Shown: positions 1 to 9,005, counted from the stretch's first letter. The stretch: 64,000 bases of DNA from Tubiluchus corallicola (GCA_030141605.1 JAQGDQ010000265.1:250941-314940); one strand, 5' to 3'. The notes: generated by a model not told the origin, from the sequence alone. Translations and numbers: made by a program.

Positions 1-692
1 ACAGGTTCAGGCATTACAAGCAGCCCTTTAAAATATTTCAGAAAGTTTTCGTTATTGGCTATATCCTCAGGCTCGACAGAGAGTAGCTTCTCTCCAATAT
101 CATTATTTAAGCGTACCTGTACATTCTGTGAGATAGTCTGATTATTAGTTGAGTCTATTCTAAATTTAGGAACAAAGCTACCTGTTCCTATGCTATTGTT
201 CATATTGGCCATAGAAGATAGATCAAACGAAGAAAGGTATATTGCATTCGAGTTTAATGATTCTTCAAGTTCGTAAATATTAAATGTTTGTTGTGTTAAT
301 GTGTCTCCATAAATGCCGTTATATGTAAATGTAAATACAAGAGAGTCAACAACTGCTTCTTCTCCGAAATCGGGTTTGCTAGGCAGTCTTAACTGCGCTG
401 CAAAGCCAGCGTCTGTTCGCCCGAAAGCGGGGTCATAAAAGCTTCCAAATATGTTTGTGCTTGGGGATTCTACTGATACTCGACTGTCAGTAAATGTGAA
501 AGCAGAGTTTGTAGATAATTCAGTTTTAGCATGAGCACTCAACAAGTCTTTATCTGGCAATAAGTTAAGGGCAAGGGTACCATCTCCCTTTTTACATCCT
601 GTAAAGAAGGCTGGTAAAATTACAAAAAGAACGAAGGAGGTTTTGTTCCTCCAGGCAGAATAGCTATAGCGAGACAATCCAGCCATTATCAT
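1..692 (-). CDS. DUF4270 family lipoprotein, N-terminal part (runs off window)
   Basis: The reverse strand reads without a stop from about 692 to the window edge, so only the first 230 or so codons are present. The N-terminus has a hydrophobic segment ending in FFTGC followed by KKGDG. This is a lipoprotein signal peptide with the lipidated Cys at residue 33 (or 31 if the ATG at 686 is used). The mature part is a Ser/Thr/Asn-rich secreted sequence of the DUF4270 type, with phrases such as FGSFYDPAFGRTDAGF and DSLVFTFTYNG that are typical of the family. It lies 13 bp downstream of the glycogen synthase-like gene on the same strand, an arrangement recurrent in Bacteroidota, so the two are probably co-transcribed. 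The molecular function of the family is not known; a cell-envelope location is inferred. Confidence 0.8.
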   Translation of the reverse strand, partial: MIMAGLSRYSYSAWRNKTSFVLFVILPAFFTGCKKGDGTLALNLLPDKDLLSAHAKTELSTNSAFTFTDSRVSVESPSTNIFGSFYDPAFGRTDAGFAAQLRLPSKPDFGEEAVVDSLVFTFTYNGIYGDTLTQQTFNIYELEESLNSNAIYLSSFDLSSMANMNNSIGTGSFVPKFRIDSTNNQTISQNVQVRLNNDIGEKLLSVEPEDIANNENFLKYFKGLLVMPEP

Positions 693-705
693 ATAAAAAG
701 TAAAG

Positions 706-1509
706 TTACGTAAGGGTGTCGTAAAACTTAGAGTATGCATCAATATACGAACTTTTTGGTTGAAAATCTAAAAAAGGCTTTCTAGCTTCTTTTACATAGC
801 TTTCTACTTCATTATTGATGGTTTCACTCCCTTTTATGGTTGCATCTGAGTAGTCAATGGCCAGTTTGCAAAGGTTAACATAGCTTGGCTCTGAAAGTAC
901 TGATACATCGTCTGCAGGTATTCCGTCATAAGCAATTTTATTTACAACCTCTTTATCCAAAGGTGTCTCAAATTCTTCATCGTATATAGAGTATATGACT
1001 TGTGAGTTTTCGAACAAAGGGTTGTCTTTGTATATTTTTTTCACTAATAGCGGGACAAAGCCGGTAAACCATCCGTGGCAGTGTATTAAGTCAGGTGTCC
1101 ATCTAAGCTTTATGACTGTTTCCAAAACACCTTTTGCAAAAAACATAGCACGTTCGTCATTGTCTGCAAACCACTTTCCTCCTGAATCTTTCAGTACAGC
1201 TTTTCGCTGGAAGTAGTCTTCATTGTCGATGAAGTAAACCTGCATTCTGGCAGCTTGAATAGATGCTACTTTTATTATCAGCGGATGGTCGACATCATTT
1301 ATAACAAGGTTCATCCCTGAGAGGCGAATAACTTCATGTAGCTGATTTCTTCTTTCATTTACACATCCGTACCTAGGCATAAACGTTCGTATCTCTTTCC
1401 CACGCTCCTGAATTCCCTGCGGCAAAGATCTGCCTATATCTGAGACTTCCGAACTTGGAAGATAAGGCGATATTTCCTGAGAAATAAACAAAATCTTCTT
1501 TTTTTTCAT
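706..1509 (-). CDS. Short glycogen/starch synthase-like protein (GT5 N-terminal domain only)
   Basis: This 267-residue protein corresponds to the N-terminal half of GT5 glycogen synthases, which are normally about 480 residues. It opens with the KKILFISQEISPYLP strand-loop and carries HCHGWFTGFVPLL, the counterpart of the HxHDWxTGLxPL motif. The ADP-glucose-binding KxGGL loop is replaced by SEVSDIGRSLPQ, and the C-terminal nucleotide-binding domain is absent. It may therefore not be a classical synthase. Short homologues annotated glycogen/starch synthase sit next to panC/panD in many Bacteroidota, so the length is a lineage feature rather than a truncation. It is transcribed with the DUF4270 gene and divergently from panC. 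Confidence 0.75.
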   Translation of the reverse strand: MKKKKILFISQEISPYLPSSEVSDIGRSLPQGIQERGKEIRTFMPRYGCVNERRNQLHEVIRLSGMNLVINDVDHPLIIKVASIQAARMQVYFIDNEDYFQRKAVLKDSGGKWFADNDERAMFFAKGVLETVIKLRWTPDLIHCHGWFTGFVPLLVKKIYKDNPLFENSQVIYSIYDEEFETPLDKEVVNKIAYDGIPADDVSVLSEPSYVNLCKLAIDYSDATIKGSETINNEVESYVKEARKPFLDFQPKSSYIDAYSKFYDTLT

Positions 1510-1760
1510 TCGTAGAATGATTTAATCTTTTATACTACAATGAGGACTATTGCTAAATTTCAACTGTTTTAAAAAGTCTGCAGCAAATAGAATGCTCCAT
1601 ATCCCCTGTTCTTCTCTTTAACTATAAAAATATTTTACAAAGTTAAGTAAAACCACTCAATATTCAATACTAAAAAGTTCTATCGTTTAATTTGGCGCTA
1701 ATATGGCAGTTGTTAAGGAACTATTTTAGAGTGATTTGTTGGATTTGACCTGCAGGTTTT

Positions 1761-2207
1761 ATGAAGTATAGCAGAATCAGTGATTATAAAGTAAAAAGAT
1801 TCACCAACTGCTTTTGTAGTGGTATTGATGCTACAAAAGCTGCTGAGGTTTTATCCTTAAATTGAAATAGTGTGTAAGGCGTTATTTTAGAATTTTCAGG
1901 AATGAAGTTTGTCAAAACAGATAAGAAATAAATAATTGTTTTTTGGTGATGTTAGCTGAAGTTTATTTTGGTACGAAAAGCTAGGGGGAGTAAATACGCC
2001 TCAAAAAATGGGAAGAGGTACTTAGAGGTAGCCCGTATTTGGAGTTTTACCGAAAGAAGGTTAGCTAACTTAATGGATAAATTTACATCTGTCCAGCACT
2101 TAAAAGAGTGTAAAAGGAGGTGGATAAAAGCCTTAAAGGTAAGGGAACCAGCAAAAAACACAGGTGTATTTTGCAAAGACAGAAGCATAATAGTTTTGAT
2201 AAAGTAG
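1761..2207 (+). pseudogene. Decayed IS1595-family transposase remnant
   Basis: Two separated stretches resemble an ISPna2/IS1595-type transposase. From 1761 the translation begins MKYSRISDYKVKRFTNCFC and continues GIDATKAAEVLSLN, like the N-terminal zinc/HTH part, then runs into stops. At about 2030-2125 comes WSFTERRLANLMDKF followed by HLKECKRRW, the conserved C-terminal block. The central DDE core between them is deleted or scrambled. The 79-aa open frame at 1968-2207 is only the C-terminal piece. No inverted repeats or target duplication could be recognised, so this is an old relic between the glycogen synthase-like gene and panC. Confidence 0.6.
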
Positions 2208-2402
2208 GTTTGTCTTTAGAGATTCTTTTTGAATGAAGGCCAAAAATCTCCTACTCTAGAGCTTTAATTATTACAGCTGGCAAAATAAGAGTTTATTTCT
2301 AAATAGGCATAATATTTTGTATATCAGGTCTGAATGCTTAGTGTGTCTCTGCTTTTATGATTGCAGATAAGTAATAGTTTTTACCGTATTGGTATATTTC
2401 TT

Positions 2403-2410
2403 TACTTTTG
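2403..2410 (+). promoter_or_regulatory. Bacteroidota -7 box (TAnnTTTG) upstream of panC
   Basis: TACTTTTG matches the Bacteroidota -7 consensus exactly and ends 23 bp before the panC ATG at 2434. Transcription from here would start after the alternative TTG at 2389, which supports the ATG. No good -33 TTG at the usual spacing was found. Confidence 0.45.
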
Positions 2411-2433
2411 GAGCCTTAATTTTGAATTGTAGG

Positions 2434-3282
2434 ATGAAGTTTTATACGACAAAACAGCAGCTTATTGCAGCTATTAAGGCTGGGAGAAAGCAAGGGTCAT
2501 CAGTAGGATTTGTTCCAACTATGGGTGCTCTTCATAAAGGACATTTATCACTTGTGGAAAGGTCAGTCCGGGAGAATGAAACTACAGTAGTGTCTATATT
2601 TGTAAATCCTACACAGTTTAATGATTCGGATGATTATAGGAAGTACCCCCGAAGTATAAACGAAGACACTGCTCTGCTTTCCAGCTCCGGGTGTGAATAT
2701 GTTTATATCCCTGGAATAGAGGATGTGTACTCCCAGTCTGATACCCGACAGTTTCATTTTGGAGAGCTGGGAGAGGTGATGGAAGGGGTGTCCAGGCCTG
2801 GCCATTTTAATGGTGTAGCACAAGTTGTGAGCATTCTTTTTGATATTGTTGAGCCTGATAAAGCTTATTTCGGACTGAAAGATTTTCAGCAATTAAGTAT
2901 TATTAAGAGTCTTGTTACACAACTTGATCTTGATGTTGAGATAGTTCCCTGTGAGACTGTAAGGGAAAGTGATGGGCTTGCGATGAGTTCAAGAAATACG
3001 CTTTTGACAAATACACACAGGATGGCAGCCCCACTGATATATCACACTCTTAAGAAGGCCAAAGAGCTTGTTGGTAAAAGGAGTGTAAGCGAGCTAAAAG
3101 AGATGGTTGTTGAGACAATCAATAAGAATCCCTTTTTAGAGGTCGAATATTTTGATATAGTTGATAGTAATAATTTAAAATCTGTAATTTCGCACAGTGG
3201 GCATGAAACGATGGTCGGCTGTATTGCCGTTTTTGCAGGGGATGTTCGATTGATAGATAACGTATTTTTTGAAACGATTTAA
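2434..3282 (+). CDS. panC: Pantothenate synthetase (pantoate--beta-alanine ligase)
   Basis: This cytoplasmic enzyme joins pantoate and beta-alanine with ATP in coenzyme A biosynthesis. From the ATG at 2434 the protein has 282 residues, the usual family length; an upstream in-frame TTG at 2389 would add 15 atypical residues and lies before the predicted transcription start. Recognisable motifs are [16 protein letters not shown] (ATP-binding HIGH-like), [10 protein letters not shown] (pantoate/beta-alanine site), FGLKDFQQL and the SSRN motif of the KMSKS-like loop. It precedes panD by 11 bp, forming a panCD unit, so substrate supply and use are encoded together. Confidence 0.95.
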   Translation: MKFYTTKQQLIAAIKAGRKQGSSVGFVPTMGALHKGHLSLVERSVRENETTVVSIFVNPTQFNDSDDYRKYPRSINEDTALLSSSGCEYVYIPGIEDVYSQSDTRQFHFGELGEVMEGVSRPGHFNGVAQVVSILFDIVEPDKAYFGLKDFQQLSIIKSLVTQLDLDVEIVPCETVRESDGLAMSSRNTLLTNTHRMAAPLIYHTLKKAKELVGKRSVSELKEMVVETINKNPFLEVEYFDIVDSNNLKSVISHSGHETMVGCIAVFAGDVRLIDNVFFETI

Positions 3283-3293
3283 ACTTTTTTATA

Positions 3294-3644
3294 ATGTTTA
3301 TTGAAGTTTGCAAGTCAAAGATTCACAGGGTAACTGTTACCGGAGCAGATCTACAATATGTTGGGAGTGTTACCATTGATGAGGATATTATGGATGCTGC
3401 AGATCTTATTGAGAACGAGAAAGTACAAATAGTAAATATCAATAATGGGGAACGCCTTGAGACATATGTTATCAAGGGAGATCGTGGTTCGGGAGAGATA
3501 TGTTTAAATGGGCCGGCTGCCAGAAAGGTTGCTGTTGGGGATGTTGTTATCATTATTTCTTATGCTATGATGGACTTTGAAGATGCTAAAAGCTGGAAAC
3601 CCCACCTCGTCTTCCCCGATTCTGAGACAAACAGGTTGGTATAG
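3294..3644 (+). CDS. panD: Aspartate 1-decarboxylase proenzyme
   Basis: This pyruvoyl-dependent enzyme decarboxylates L-aspartate to beta-alanine, the second substrate of PanC. The 116-residue length is typical. The self-cleavage site is visible as Y22-V-G24-S25, where hydrolysis between Gly24 and Ser25 makes the pyruvoyl group on the alpha chain. The catalytic Lys9 lies in the N-terminal CKSKIHR segment, and the conserved NGPAAR block is present in the second half. It follows panC on the same strand by 11 bp and is presumably on the same transcript. Start and stop are unambiguous. Confidence 0.95.
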   Translation: MFIEVCKSKIHRVTVTGADLQYVGSVTIDEDIMDAADLIENEKVQIVNINNGERLETYVIKGDRGSGEICLNGPAARKVAVGDVVIIISYAMMDFEDAKSWKPHLVFPDSETNRLV

Positions 3645-3746
3645 GATGCTTGTTTTTTGATCTTGTTTGGCTGGGGTGCTGGTTGTTTGCTAGTGGAGCT
3701 TGTCTATTGAGATCTATTATTGTTTTGATTTCCACTTTTTAGTTTT

Positions 3747-5096
3747 ATGCTTAAAACAAAAACCATTTTTATTTGCCAAAACTGCGGAGTACAGTCTCCT
3801 AAGTGGGTTGGGCGTTGTGTTTCGTGCAACGAGTGGAATACATATGTGGAGGAGGCTGTATTGAAAAAAAAGCCCGGACAGCCGTCTATTATTTCTAAAG
3901 GACTTTACCCTGTAAATTTACAGGATGTGGATTTATCAAAGCAAGAGCGTATTGACATGCTGAATGGTGAGTTTAACAGAGTTTTGGGGGGAGGTCTTGT
4001 TCCCGGTTCAGTTGTCCTTTTGGGAGGGGAGCCGGGAGTAGGTAAATCTACGCTAGTACTGCAGGTTGCACTTAGCTTAAAAGGGAAAAAAACGCTCTAT
4101 ATATCTGGAGAGGAAAGCCTTCAACAGCTTAAAATGAGGGCAAAACGTATTAGTAGGCAGAGTGAAGACTGTTACTTTTTGTGTGAGACCTCCGTAGAGA
4201 TAATTATTTCCCGTATTGAAGAGTTAAAGCCAAATATGGTAATAGTTGACTCTATCCAAACGCTGTCAACAGAGATGGTGGAGTCGTCTCCCGGTAGTGT
4301 TACACAAGTCCGTGAGTGTACAACAAGCATATTGAAATATGCAAAGATTAAGCATATACCGGTCATTTTGATAGGACATATAAATAAGGAGGGTAGCCTG
4401 GCCGGCCCTAAAGTTCTGGAACATATTGTTGATACAGTACTCCAGTTTGAGGGAGACAGGAACTACCTGTATAGAATATTACGTTCGATAAAAAACAGGT
4501 ATGGTTCTACTTCGGGTGTTTTTGAAATGTGTCAGGATGGGCTGCGAGAGGTGCCAAATCCGTCGGAGATACTACTTTCTCATAATAATAAGGGGCTGAG
4601 TGGCACGTCTATCGCTTCCTCTGTAGAGGGAATGAGAGTGTTCATGGTTGAGACCCAGGGGCTTGTAAGTTCTGCCGTTTATGGAACTCCCCAACGTTCG
4701 GCTACCGGATTCGATCTGCGTAGGATGAATATGTTATTGGCTGTTTTGGAAAAAAGGGCAGGTTTTAGGCTGATGACAAAAGATGTGTTTCTGAATATTG
4801 CGGGTGGCTTGAGAGTTGATGATCCAGCAATGGATTTGTCTGTTATTGCTGCTATTCTTTCATCTAATTTTGATGTTGCTATTAACAAGCAAATATGTTT
4901 TGCCGGTGAGGTGGGGTTAACTGGTGAGATTCGCCCTGTAAGCAGGATAGATCAACGAATCATGGAAGCTGAAAAGCTGGGTTTCGAAGAGATATATACT
5001 TCAAAATACAAAAATGGCAATAATTTTTCAAGGTTTAATATTAAGGTAACCCAAATTGAAAGGATAGAGAAGTTGATAAAGCTAATCTTTCGTTGA
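3747..5096 (+). CDS. radA: DNA repair protein RadA
   Basis: This RecA-like ATPase promotes branch migration during recombinational repair. The 449 residues are ordered as a zinc finger (C10, C13, C24, C27), a RecA-type ATPase with Walker A at 93-102 (GGEPGVGKST), the RadA-specific KNRYG motif at 249-253, and a C-terminal Lon-protease-like domain lacking protease function. Length and all motifs match a functional member. It lies about 100 bp after panD on the same strand. Its 3' end slightly overlaps the decayed C-terminus of a minus-strand trehalose-phosphatase-like remnant. Confidence 0.95.
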   Translation: MLKTKTIFICQNCGVQSPKWVGRCVSCNEWNTYVEEAVLKKKPGQPSIISKGLYPVNLQDVDLSKQERIDMLNGEFNRVLGGGLVPGSVVLLGGEPGVGKSTLVLQVALSLKGKKTLYISGEESLQQLKMRAKRISRQSEDCYFLCETSVEIIISRIEELKPNMVIVDSIQTLSTEMVESSPGSVTQVRECTTSILKYAKIKHIPVILIGHINKEGSLAGPKVLEHIVDTVLQFEGDRNYLYRILRSIKNRYGSTSGVFEMCQDGLREVPNPSEILLSHNNKGLSGTSIASSVEGMRVFMVETQGLVSSAVYGTPQRSATGFDLRRMNMLLAVLEKRAGFRLMTKDVFLNIAGGLRVDDPAMDLSVIAAILSSNFDVAINKQICFAGEVGLTGEIRPVSRIDQRIMEAEKLGFEEIYTSKYKNGNNFSRFNIKVTQIERIEKLIKLIFR

Positions 5097-5470
5097 TGGT
5101 ACGTGCCATACAGGTACAACCCTGCCATCTTTTAATTTCTTTGCTGTATCTACCAGTTTAAGGCTGTAATAAGCACTAGTGTGTTTAATGCCGGTTTTTT
5201 TAGTAGTAATTGCACTTCCAGGAAGTTCGAGAATCAGGTATTCATCTGCTCAGTCATCACTCAGGGTCATAATAAAGTCATGTTTTTGTTTTGGCGGAAA
5301 TTCAGTACAGAAATCCCTTTGTTTATGCCGGCAGTTTTTACTTCCACCACTTTGTTATCCTCCATAATTTCATCCATCTTTCGAGGTCTTCACAATCGTG
5401 ACCGCTTATTATGGCTATTATATTCTTGCTATCTGATTTTAAGGAGTTTAATAGGAAAATATTGCCTCAG
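5097..5470 (-). pseudogene. Decayed trehalose-6-phosphate phosphatase (OtsB-like) remnant
   Basis: Reading the minus strand in different frames gives pieces that line up in order with a HAD-type trehalose phosphatase. These are NIIAIISGHDCEDLERW (motif II region), VVEVKTAGINKG (Lys-containing motif), and then DFIMTLSDD-stop-ADEY followed by LELPGSAIT (the GDDxTDE Mg-binding motif and the block after it). At least one in-frame stop, two frame changes and the loss of about 80 codons between the first two pieces make it non-functional. The assignment rests on motif order, not on a search. Bacteroidota often encode this domain fused to trehalose-6-phosphate synthase, but no synthase part is visible here. 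Confidence 0.5.
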
Positions 5471-5656
5471 GTCTGGCAATGATTGTAGCAGTTAACCTAT
5501 CTGAGGGAGCAGGAAGTGGTCATCCTTTAAGGGTCAATTTTTGTTGAGATAAAAATTTACTATTTGTATATTTTGATCTGATATACAATAAAGTCCTCTG
5601 GAGACTTAAAAAAGTGTACGATTCATATTGACGATTATACAGTTGTTTTTGAAGTA

Positions 5657-5825
5657 GTGCATTCTTGGAACAGAAGAGGCAAAGGTCAAGCTGGTAAAGG
5701 TTTTCTTTATGCTATTTTGTTTTGATGTAAAAGAGCCAAAAAAATCAAGTTTGTAAGTGTTTTTTACGTTCATTTTGTCTTAGTGCAAAAGAGCCCCAAG
5801 GTCAAGCGTGTAAGTGCTTTTGATG
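5657..5825. repeat. Imperfect tandem repeat, period about 58 bp
   Basis: Two clear units begin TTTTGT at 5715 and 5773 and share AAAAGAGCC followed by a variable spacer and GTGTAAGTG-like sequence. A weaker half unit (CAAGGTCAAG-like) precedes them. The tract lies in the 800-bp gap between radA and the polyferredoxin gene, which otherwise shows only the OtsB-like remnant. No open frame or known RNA is apparent. Confidence 0.5.
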
Positions 5826-5894
5826 AGGAGAAAGGGTATGACTCAGGCTGAAAAAAAATTCTAGGAAATAGCAGCAGGGTGCTTAAGTAATAGG

Positions 5895-7508
5895 TCAAAA
5901 TGGGAACTCGTCGTCTTCCAGATCTATTTTTGCTTTCTCTGTTTTTGGCTTTTGAGCATCAGCATGCACGTAGTTGCCGTCAACATATATCGCTTTTATG
6001 CCTGCATCCAGAGGGCATGCGTGTTCACAGGCACCGCAACCAACACAAGTTTCAGTCGTAACTTCCGGAATAAATAGATCGCCATAAGGAACCATTGCAA
6101 CAGCTTTTGTTGGACAGTGTTCAGAGCACGCTCCACAGTCAGTGCCGTCAGTTTCAACGATACAGTTGTCTTTTACAAATTTAGCCTGTCCTACTTGCGT
6201 AATATGTTTTTGTTCCATTGTCAGCGGCTTTATTGCCCCTGTTGGGCACACGTCACCACATACAGTGCAGTCAAAGCTACACAGTCCTGAGACAAAATCC
6301 ATGTGAGGCTGCATAAACCCAATTAGTCCGTATTCACTAAAAGCAGGCTTCAGTACCTTTGTAGGACATGCACTGACGCACAGCGAGCATGCTGTACAAA
6401 TATTATTAAATCGCTCTATTCCTCCTGAGCCGGGTGGAGATACAGGGTGATTCTTATTCTCAGGAAGCATTTGGTTATTTGCGGAGCTGTGGTTGTGCTT
6501 CCCACCTTTACCTCTTTTCCTATGCTGTGCCAGCGCTTTTTCCCCTCCACAAAGGGAGACTATCCCTAATATCAAGAAAGCAATAAAGCTCCTTTTCTTT
6601 AAATCGGTAGTATCCACTTTCAGATCTGTTGTACTTAGTTCTGCACTTGTGCGTTTTTGCTTCATCCTATACAGCGCTCCACCCTCTTTGCATGCAGAAA
6701 TACAGTTGAAGCATAAAACGCAACGACTATAGTCCACCTTTTTGTGTTTTAGGTTAATGCACTCTGATTTGCAAGCACGCATACAGTTACCACATCGGGT
6801 ACACAACTCTTTATCTAATTCAATTTTTAGTATAGAGAATTTGGATAAAAACCCCAGAGCTGTGCCTACTGGACATATCATATTGCAGTACAGTCTTCCG
6901 CGAGTGAAAGACATGAGTGCTACTGCCGTAAGTGATAAAAGGGTTATTGCCATTATTCCCCAATGGATTAGCTGCAAGTCATAGCGATATAAAACAGAGT
7001 ATACTCCAGCTGAGATAAAAGCTTCTGCTCCAATATTGTTTAGCCAGATAACTACAGGTTTGAACAGGTATGATACAGTTCGGCCAAACAGGCTATACGG
7101 ATCAAGAAGAGAAAGGAAAGTAATTCCTCCCATTACCGCTGCTAACACTGTTATGCCCAAAATGGAATAGCGTGTTGCTGTCCACGTCTTTCGATATTTA
7201 TAGCGTACCTTTTTTACTCTTTTTGCTATTTGGGATATAATATCCTGTAATATTCCCAGGGGGCATATGGTTGAACAGTACACCCTCCCAAGCAGCAGAG
7301 TCAAAACCAGTATTACTATGAAACCTAGGTGCAGTATACCTAAAACAGAAATGCTTTTCAAAATAGAAGGCACAAATTGCAGATAAACGGCCCATTCATA
7401 GAACTGCTTGTCCAGTATACCCCTTAAGTCAATAAATAAAAATGTAATGGGTGCAAAAAACAACAGGGCTAAGATAACCCTGAGTTTTTTAAGTAGCGAT
7501 GGCTTCAT
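5895..7508 (-). CDS. NapH-like membrane polyferredoxin (4Fe-4S protein)
   Basis: The 537-residue protein begins with an integral membrane half of about five or six hydrophobic segments. This half carries two Cys-rich loops, CSTICPLG and CNMICPVG, as in NapH/RdxA electron-transfer proteins. The remainder carries many CxxCxxCxxxC-type ferredoxin motifs (CTRCGNCMRAC, CVLCFNCISAC, CTACSLCVSAC, CGACSEHC, CVGCGACEHAC). There is also one further hydrophobic segment near residues 305-325, followed by a His/Lys-rich stretch. Several 4Fe-4S clusters are implied, so the protein probably carries electrons across or along the membrane. It starts 12 bp after the DUF362 gene and is surely co-transcribed with it. 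The electron donor and acceptor are unknown. Confidence 0.85.
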   Translation of the reverse strand: MKPSLLKKLRVILALLFFAPITFLFIDLRGILDKQFYEWAVYLQFVPSILKSISVLGILHLGFIVILVLTLLLGRVYCSTICPLGILQDIISQIAKRVKKVRYKYRKTWTATRYSILGITVLAAVMGGITFLSLLDPYSLFGRTVSYLFKPVVIWLNNIGAEAFISAGVYSVLYRYDLQLIHWGIMAITLLSLTAVALMSFTRGRLYCNMICPVGTALGFLSKFSILKIELDKELCTRCGNCMRACKSECINLKHKKVDYSRCVLCFNCISACKEGGALYRMKQKRTSAELSTTDLKVDTTDLKKRSFIAFLILGIVSLCGGEKALAQHRKRGKGGKHNHSSANNQMLPENKNHPVSPPGSGGIERFNNICTACSLCVSACPTKVLKPAFSEYGLIGFMQPHMDFVSGLCSFDCTVCGDVCPTGAIKPLTMEQKHITQVGQAKFVKDNCIVETDGTDCGACSEHCPTKAVAMVPYGDLFIPEVTTETCVGCGACEHACPLDAGIKAIYVDGNYVHADAQKPKTEKAKIDLEDDEFPF

Positions 7509-7520
7509 GTTGAACGCAAT

Positions 7521-8435
7521 CTATATATTAATCCGATTGATTTTCAACTTATTCATATCCATGGTTCCAAAGCCTTCGTCATTACCACTTTTAATGTGCC
7601 CCACCTCTTCCGGTTCCATACCGAAAAACTTCGCAGCAGCAGCATCTGCTGCAACGATATCTGCAGATATTACCTGTGTTTTCATGTTTACAATATCATC
7701 AAGCGATACGCCCATTGGTCCATTTTGAGTCATAACATAATAGGCATCAATGATATTCAGGTCAGGTTTTCGCAGATTAAGAAAGTCTGTGATACACTGG
7801 TGTAAGTCATTTTTATGGTAGAAGCCACGATCCCATACACATCCCATAAGGTTTTTCATAGCTATAGTTAATTTAGTAGAGCTATGGTGTTTTAGTATGG
7901 GAATATTGATAAATACATCACTATCAAGTACCAATTCATGGACAGAGATCTCTTTGAGCCGCTTACCACTCTTTATTTCAACTTTTCGATACATCTTCTC
8001 ATCATTGCCTGGCACAATCTTCCCTCCTGCTTTTTTAACAGCGCTTTCAATCCCGGAGTTTTTATAGCACTTCGTCCACTCATGGCATGTGTGGTCAAAA
8101 ACAAGTACCTCTTTGGCTCCAGCCTGAAAGCAGTGCTCTGTAACCCTTTTTACCAGTAAAGGGTGAGTATTGCCTCCCCTTTCAGGGATTCTGTCCCATC
8201 CAATATTGGGCTTAAGTAGTACTTTATCTCCTTTTTTTACAAATTTCTCCATGCCCCCAAGCGAAGCGATTCCTTTATCAAACATCACATCCGGCTCACC
8301 ACCGCGAACAGCCACTAGGTCGTAGTTGCTATCAGCGCTTTTAGCAAAGATATTTTTCGCTCCTCCAAATGTTAGGGCTGTACTTGTTGCCACTCCTGCT
8401 CCTACACTTGTTCTAATAAAGTTTCTCCTTTTCAT
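7521..8435 (-). CDS. DUF362 domain protein with Tat signal
   Basis: The 304-residue protein has a Tat-type leader, MKRRNFIRTSVGAG, with the RRNFI core followed by a hydrophobic stretch. The body is a DUF362 domain, marked by VLLKPNIGWDR, VFDHTC and the middle block NIPILKHHSSTKLTIAMKN. DUF362 proteins are often fused or adjacent to 4Fe-4S ferredoxins; here the partner is the polyferredoxin 12 bp downstream. Tat export suggests the protein folds with a cofactor before reaching the periplasm. The biochemical role of the family is not established. A likely promoter lies at 8462-8492. Confidence 0.85.
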   Translation of the reverse strand: MKRRNFIRTSVGAGVATSTALTFGGAKNIFAKSADSNYDLVAVRGGEPDVMFDKGIASLGGMEKFVKKGDKVLLKPNIGWDRIPERGGNTHPLLVKRVTEHCFQAGAKEVLVFDHTCHEWTKCYKNSGIESAVKKAGGKIVPGNDEKMYRKVEIKSGKRLKEISVHELVLDSDVFINIPILKHHSSTKLTIAMKNLMGCVWDRGFYHKNDLHQCITDFLNLRKPDLNIIDAYYVMTQNGPMGVSLDDIVNMKTQVISADIVAADAAAAKFFGMEPEEVGHIKSGNDEGFGTMDMNKLKINRINI

Positions 8436-8461
8436 CTGTTTATAATTTAATTTTCTATTGT

Positions 8462-8492
8462 CAAAGTAATCATTTATTTGTGTGTGTCCAAA
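8462..8492 (-). promoter_or_regulatory. Putative promoter of the DUF362-polyferredoxin operon
   Basis: On the minus strand a TTTG (8489-8492) is followed after 19 bp by TTACTTTG (8462-8469), one base off the TAnnTTTG -7 box. It lies 27 bp upstream of the DUF362 ATG. Confidence 0.4.
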
Positions 8493-8823
8493 AGCGGTTA
8501 GCTTCAGAAGTACAAATTGGTAGCAGAGCTTTTGTGAGTAATTATATTTTTATTTCCCCTATTTAAATTGTTGCGGGCGTCCTCACTATTAGTTGTTTAA
8601 GCATTAGGAAGTCCGCGCCTTCTGAAGTTGAAGCTGCATTTACCACTGTACAGCATATCACAAATATAATTCTAAAATGAGAGTTTTCCAAAATAGAGAG
8701 AAAGCTGCTAGAGTGCCTGAGTATACTTTTAATAAAAAGGGAAACAGGCTGTTCAAAGGGGTGGTTTTTTGCAGGGTGCAAAATATTGATTCAGGCTGGT
8801 GAAAAGCTTGATAATAAATGTTT

Positions 8824-8895
8824 GTTTGCAGGTAAAAATGAAAATTTTGATAGGAATGTTAATTAAAAGGATGAGTTTTGCAAAGACTTCAAGCT
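8824..8895 (-). repeat. Interspersed intergenic repeat, copy a
   Basis: On the minus strand it reads TTTGCAAAACTCATCCTTTT, then an AT-rich core with a CAAAATTTTCATTT-like block, then CCTGCAAAC. The same order of blocks recurs at 24777-24842 (minus), 32653-32735 (plus) and, in part, at 19731-19772, 21491-21532 and 32486-32530. Together with AT-rich sequence on either side it fills the 570-bp gap 8436-9005, where no credible gene was found. Confidence 0.55.
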
Positions 8896-9005
8896 GTATT
8901 AATTGTGTTCAAGTTTTAAATAGCTATTTTTATGGTCGAGGAAGGTTGTCAGCAAATTGATAGCAGGCGACTAGGTATTTATTATTTATAACAATATTTA
9001 AATTA

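Noticed and set aside
2389-2433. TTG start for panC adding 15 residues
   Set aside because: Lies upstream of the predicted -7 box and adds residues unlike the family N-terminus.
5181-5495. 104-aa plus-strand frame after radA
   Set aside because: It overlaps the minus-strand OtsB-like remnant, whose motifs are better supported; composition looks non-coding.
5657-5825. CRISPR array
   Set aside because: Too few units, degenerate repeats, no cas genes; the 26-bp pairs near 35355 likewise have only two units.
8563-8781. 72-aa minus-strand frame
   Set aside because: Lies in an AT-rich, repeat-bearing gap with no motif, operon link or good start.
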